From an uncultured Coriobacteriaceae bacterium (lineage in GTDB: Bacteria; Actinomycetota; Coriobacteriia; Coriobacteriales; Atopobiaceae): a stretch of DNA of 64,000 nt. The DNA lies in the NCBI GenBank assembly GCA_902788705.1, contig CADALE010000008.1:44869-108868 (forward strand). The letters run 5' to 3'. A program made the translations under genes and the position numbers. The first letter of the stretch is position 1; each line of letters starts with the position of its first letter. The notes beneath the pieces are model-generated. The model saw only the letters and a list, made by a program, of their open reading frames with translations, was not told the DNA's origin and did not search any database. Positions 61,701 through 64,000 of the stretch are shown piece by piece.

Positions 61701-64000
61701 TCTATAAGCAGAATGCTGATGGTGACGGATACACGCTTGCAAACACCGTCAACACGGATGCGACAGGATTCAACCTTACCGACAAGTACAACGGCTTCCA
61801 GTGCGTGGCTTGGAACACGTCAAATAACACGAGCAACTGGACAACGGTCGGCGAGTTGATGAACCAGAGTGGCCAGTATTACTACGATGCAAAGCCGAAC
61901 CAGAGCGGTTATCAGACGGCCGACATCGGCAACAATGGCCTGCACGTCTACTTCAACCGCAAGTCTTACAGCGTTCTCTTCTATGACGGGGCGTATGTCG
62001 ACGGTGATAACAAGCCGATCGCCGAGCCCAGCCAGGGCGAGTTCAAGCACGTCGACAATATCACCTATGGTGCTTCTCTGACCTCATACAATAAGGGTGG
62101 TGCCGACTACTACGAGCCCACCGCTCCCGCAGGCTATGTTTTTGAGGGTTGGTATCTCGATGATGCCTGCACCCAGCCGTATACCTTTACCACGATGCCT
62201 GAAGGCGGCCTGACCGTCTACGCCAAGTGGCGTCAGATCCAGTACCGCGTGTTCCTGCATCCCAACGTACCGGCAACAGATAACACGCTTGACTGGGGTT
62301 CCGAGAGTCAGGCGATGAACTTCCGTGTCTCGTACGGCGGTAAGATCTCTGTGCCTACTGGTCTTCGCTCGGGTTATGAGTTCTACGGGTGGTATACGGA
62401 CGAGGGATTGACGCGCGCGTTCACGAGCAACATGGTGCTCAACGACTCCACAGTCACGACGCCTTACAACAAGACAACCCATATGACTGACCCAATGGAC
62501 AAGTGGGGCAACGGGGCTACTACGAATAGCGACACGGGACGACCGTGGATTACTCGTGAGTTCAACCTCTACGGTAAGTGGTCCGCCGTTATCGTAGGCG
62601 CTGACGGCATCGGCATCATCTATGACGTCAACGGCGGCTCGAACGCTCCGTCTGATACCGCCCTGTACAAGGACAACTCAAGCGTGACCGCCGGCGCTGC
62701 TCCGACGGCTCCCGAAGGCAAGGTGTTCGACCACTGGGTACTGCAGACGTGGAACGGCAACGAGTACGTCGATACCAATACAACCGTCTCCGCTGGAGGG
62801 ACTTTCACGGTGCTGAAGAGCGACGCGAGGATTTCGGACGCTTTGACGGGTGAGGTTGTTGCCGAGTCCGACGTTGTCGAAACCGGTCGCTACAACTACA
62901 CCGTCCAGCTGAAGGCCGTCTATGTGGACAAGGGCGTTGAGACCCCGACGCACATCGACTGGTACAGCAACTACGGCTCCGAGAACGGCGGCAAGGGTAC
63001 GCTGTATCGCTCCAACACGGGTATCAAGATCAACGAGGCTGTGGACATCTACTCGCCCGCACCGACCCGTCCCGGCTACACCTTCAAGGGCTGGACCAAG
63101 ACCCAGGGCGGCACCGAGGCTGACTTCCTGGTTTGGACGGGCAGCGGGTATACCGACGTTGACGGCAATACTGCAACTCAGGTTGCCGCTGACGAGAAGC
63201 AGCCCTATGAGGACCTCTTCGCCGTGTGGGAGGCCGAGTACTGGGTAGAGCTGACCGGCTCTTCCGATACCGAGGTCTACAACGGTACCCAGCAGGAGAA
63301 TACCGACTACACCGTTACGTACCATCGTGGTGACGAGACGATTACCGCAGACGAGCTTGCAGCTGCGCGCATCACTGCAACCTTTACGGGTGCTGGCGAC
63401 AACGGCGGCGGTTCGGACGCAAAGGCCGTCGGCACCAACGTCGGCACCTACACTACCGCTGTTACCGTGACGCTCACGCTGAATGATGGCTCGACCGCCA
63501 TTCTTGATAGCGATAGGTCTTCGGACAGCGATGACGTGGTGCTCATCATCACGCCTGCCGAGATCACCGTCACCCTGAACGGCAACTCCGACTCCAGGGT
63601 CTACAACGGCTCCGACCAGACCTTCGAGGGCACCGTGACCCCGAGCTCCGACAGCTCCCTGTTCGACGCGAGCAAGGTCTCCTACACCGGCGAGACCTCC
63701 GTCACCGGCAAGGATGTGGACACCTACACGACCGCCATCGACACCACGAAGGCCTCCTACGACGACGGCAACCTCGACGTCACCTTCGTGGCCGGCACGC
63801 CCGTGACCCTCACCATCACGCCGAAGGCCGTCACGGTCAAGGCTGACGATGCCACCAAGGTCTACGACAACACTCCGGGCAACCCCCCGAGCTACAGTGC
63901 AACCGTTACCGGCCTTGTCGGCTCCGACACCATCACCTACACCGTCTCTCGCGAGGCCGGCGAGAACGTGGGCGCCTACACCATCACCCCGGCTGGCGAG
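58709..64000 (+). CDS. Second giant surface protein, 3' end outside window
   Basis: The start is ATG 58709 (MSRRFRKWQNALRRPL), six nt after AAGGAG; 1764 codons are visible and the frame is open to the window edge. There is a long signal peptide (1-37, AYA before the cut) and an acidic Glu/Pro/Ala-rich region (40-115 and 255-370) with QPEEET units. InlB B-repeat/Listeria-Bacteroides-type modules follow (GYTFVDWYTG, GYVFEGWYLDDA, GYEFYGWYTDEG, GYTFKGWTKTQGG), then MBG-like domains (VYNGTQQENTDYT is similar, then RVYNGSDQTFEG and KVYDNTPGNPPSY). The wall anchor, if any, lies beyond the window. It is a predicted adhesin in tandem with the first. Confidence 0.9.
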   Translation, partial: MSRRFRKWQNALRRPLSFFLAFSMVLQMMPAQGVAYALDEVAGEPEAIVEYEEQAPAETEEAPAADTEAEEQPVAEVEQPAEPAQDVATDAVVTAVEEGMSKVADEQPAEPAQPADEQPAEPAYPAFYGEVWTEYTKVSVSAGEGVLPEGAYIDLDWNLDHDAWAAKAEDATADDLSSVQSLRLRFFLEGNEIAPRGDVTVKVEGADIDDADLHVMLAGADGSLADMAGWKVTYADQYTQEFTLSADEAGRAFVIATTMASVVEEQEAEAQPEEETQPEEETQPEEETQPEEETQPEEQPAEAEEGTETEEPAEEIADEQQPAEAEDEAATNEQPAETEDEAAEEATPEETTEPEAQPEETEPEQPAEPEYKLSEETLYFSKRASGRTTVNIEAPAGALPEGTALQVVDVTSQDILDAVNEYAGLEATNVQAIDITFWYRGKEIQPALPVQVTFDNTTVDTAETQVFHMDDAGVIDDVVDATTAESDTVVFDAEHFSVYVVVETVVPRLTVHFMNGTTEVTGSPMYVKAADTAAEVEAIIYDPGAGTIPNGQVFKGWTTEQNYTAETHFMTIDEVRADAMAKAAALTTEDGAVTYYAAMFKQYTVTYVDGNGVTVGTEVAEIPAHKTEATYTVNQGYTTDDSHNFEGWIVVDGESSIKDYPAGAQTETVDGETIYYYTNGTQVTITGNVKFSVDAPAGFWLVFDENGKGATYNAPRFIKAGEVTSSADLLPMTRNGYTFVDWYTGAPSATGQDPTGEVFVFGRGLTETTTIYAKWQPNTTANYTVLIWKQHVDGESYDFVESVTVQNATVGSTPNAVTTTGSNAGRVTGATYAGETGFHFKETDQASKTVATEGNTVVNVYWDRNEITFNFNVYGETYTPTTGNQGTQYGLVDGEYVELYRYDGNWYYGYWNRYRGTRYTRSGGWTVSETMSGLYGSTLADNGYAWPTEHDWYSGYNQNNQPNGTRTTFLDAFLPASAATTVEFYGRGDPAGSNHIYFYKQNADGDGYTLANTVNTDATGFNLTDKYNGFQCVAWNTSNNTSNWTTVGELMNQSGQYYYDAKPNQSGYQTADIGNNGLHVYFNRKSYSVLFYDGAYVDGDNKPIAEPSQGEFKHVDNITYGASLTSYNKGGADYYEPTAPAGYVFEGWYLDDACTQPYTFTTMPEGGLTVYAKWRQIQYRVFLHPNVPATDNTLDWGSESQAMNFRVSYGGKISVPTGLRSGYEFYGWYTDEGLTRAFTSNMVLNDSTVTTPYNKTTHMTDPMDKWGNGATTNSDTGRPWITREFNLYGKWSAVIVGADGIGIIYDVNGGSNAPSDTALYKDNSSVTAGAAPTAPEGKVFDHWVLQTWNGNEYVDTNTTVSAGGTFTVLKSDARISDALTGEVVAESDVVETGRYNYTVQLKAVYVDKGVETPTHIDWYSNYGSENGGKGTLYRSNTGIKINEAVDIYSPAPTRPGYTFKGWTKTQGGTEADFLVWTGSGYTDVDGNTATQVAADEKQPYEDLFAVWEAEYWVELTGSSDTEVYNGTQQENTDYTVTYHRGDETITADELAAARITATFTGAGDNGGGSDAKAVGTNVGTYTTAVTVTLTLNDGSTAILDSDRSSDSDDVVLIITPAEITVTLNGNSDSRVYNGSDQTFEGTVTPSSDSSLFDASKVSYTGETSVTGKDVDTYTTAIDTTKASYDDGNLDVTFVAGTPVTLTITPKAVTVKADDATKVYDNTPGNPPSYSATVTGLVGSDTITYTVSREAGENVGAYTITPAGE
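59519..59605 (+). repeat. 18-bp tandem repeat encoding QPEEET
   Basis: CAGCCCGAGGAGGAGACC occurs four times exactly and once in part, head to tail. In-frame copy-number change by slippage is likely. Confidence 0.9.
61364..61404 (+). repeat. Tyr-rich module shared with the first adhesin
   Basis: This encodes GTQYGLVDGEYVEL. The first adhesin has GTQYGLVDGEYVQL at 49963-50003, inside its VWA insertion. Both are followed by Tyr/Gly-rich stretches with GTRYT. Confidence 0.8.

Overview
This 64-kb window is a GC-rich stretch of a Gram-positive actinobacterial chromosome. The gene order gyrA–gyrB–DUF721–recF–dnaN–dnaA facing rpmH–rnpA–yidD–yidC–jag–rsmG–parA–parB, the short YidC, the class B sortase and the giant LPxTG-type adhesins fit the Coriobacteriia, most likely an Olsenella/Collinsella-like member. 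The genus call is inference from gene content only.

Positions 1-8.4 kb: a YtxH-type protein cut by the window edge, an orphan cyanophycin-synthetase-N-like protein, a CorC-type membrane protein, purine genes (purE, purM, purN) on the minus strand with a class B sortase inserted between purE and purM, a pyridoxal-kinase-family gene on the plus strand and a helix-turn-helix/coiled-coil protein. Positions 8.4-25.7 kb are the replication-origin region. Minus-strand gyrA, gyrB, a DciA-like gene, recF, dnaN, dnaA and an ATPase/winged-helix gene point away from plus-strand rpmH to parB, so the origin lies at about 18.65-20.5 kb. Two parS palindromes sit next to parA. The DnaA recognition helix is altered, and TTTTCAACA-like boxes replace the usual TTATCCACA.

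Positions 27.0-34.85 kb are a 7.8-kb integrated element in the 3' half of a tRNA-Ala(TGC) gene. It is bounded by a 47-bp direct repeat and has arrays of an 11-bp arm-type repeat at both ends. It carries a tyrosine integrase, an excisionase-like protein, a TOPRIM plus RepA-like replication protein followed by iteron-like repeats, a sigma-like late regulator and several unknown small genes. No capsid, tail, packaging or conjugation gene is visible, so it resembles a phage satellite or a small replicating integrative element.

Positions 34.8-48.4 kb return to the core chromosome: tRNA-Ile and tRNA-Ala, typA, tRNA-Ser(GGA) followed by an orphan 3' half of tRNA-Ser(CGA), a DUF4013-like membrane protein, rpsF-ssb-rpsR-rplI, dnaB, purA, an unknown nuclease-like protein, purD and a Nudix hydrolase. 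Positions 49.5-64 kb hold two giant surface proteins. The first (2861 residues) has a VWA domain, Cna-B and about 15 Spy0128-like isopeptide repeats and an LPQTS anchor. The second runs off the window and has an acidic repeat region, InlB-type repeats and MBG-type domains.

Possible novelties: the tRNA-Ala element with its arm-site arrays and self-supplied terminator; a dispersed palindromic repeat (three copies); gyrA and gyrB hairpins that share a 25-nt loop; the non-canonical DnaA/box pair; the ATPase/winged-helix gene at the origin; the orphan half tRNA-Ser. All counts and alignments were made by eye.
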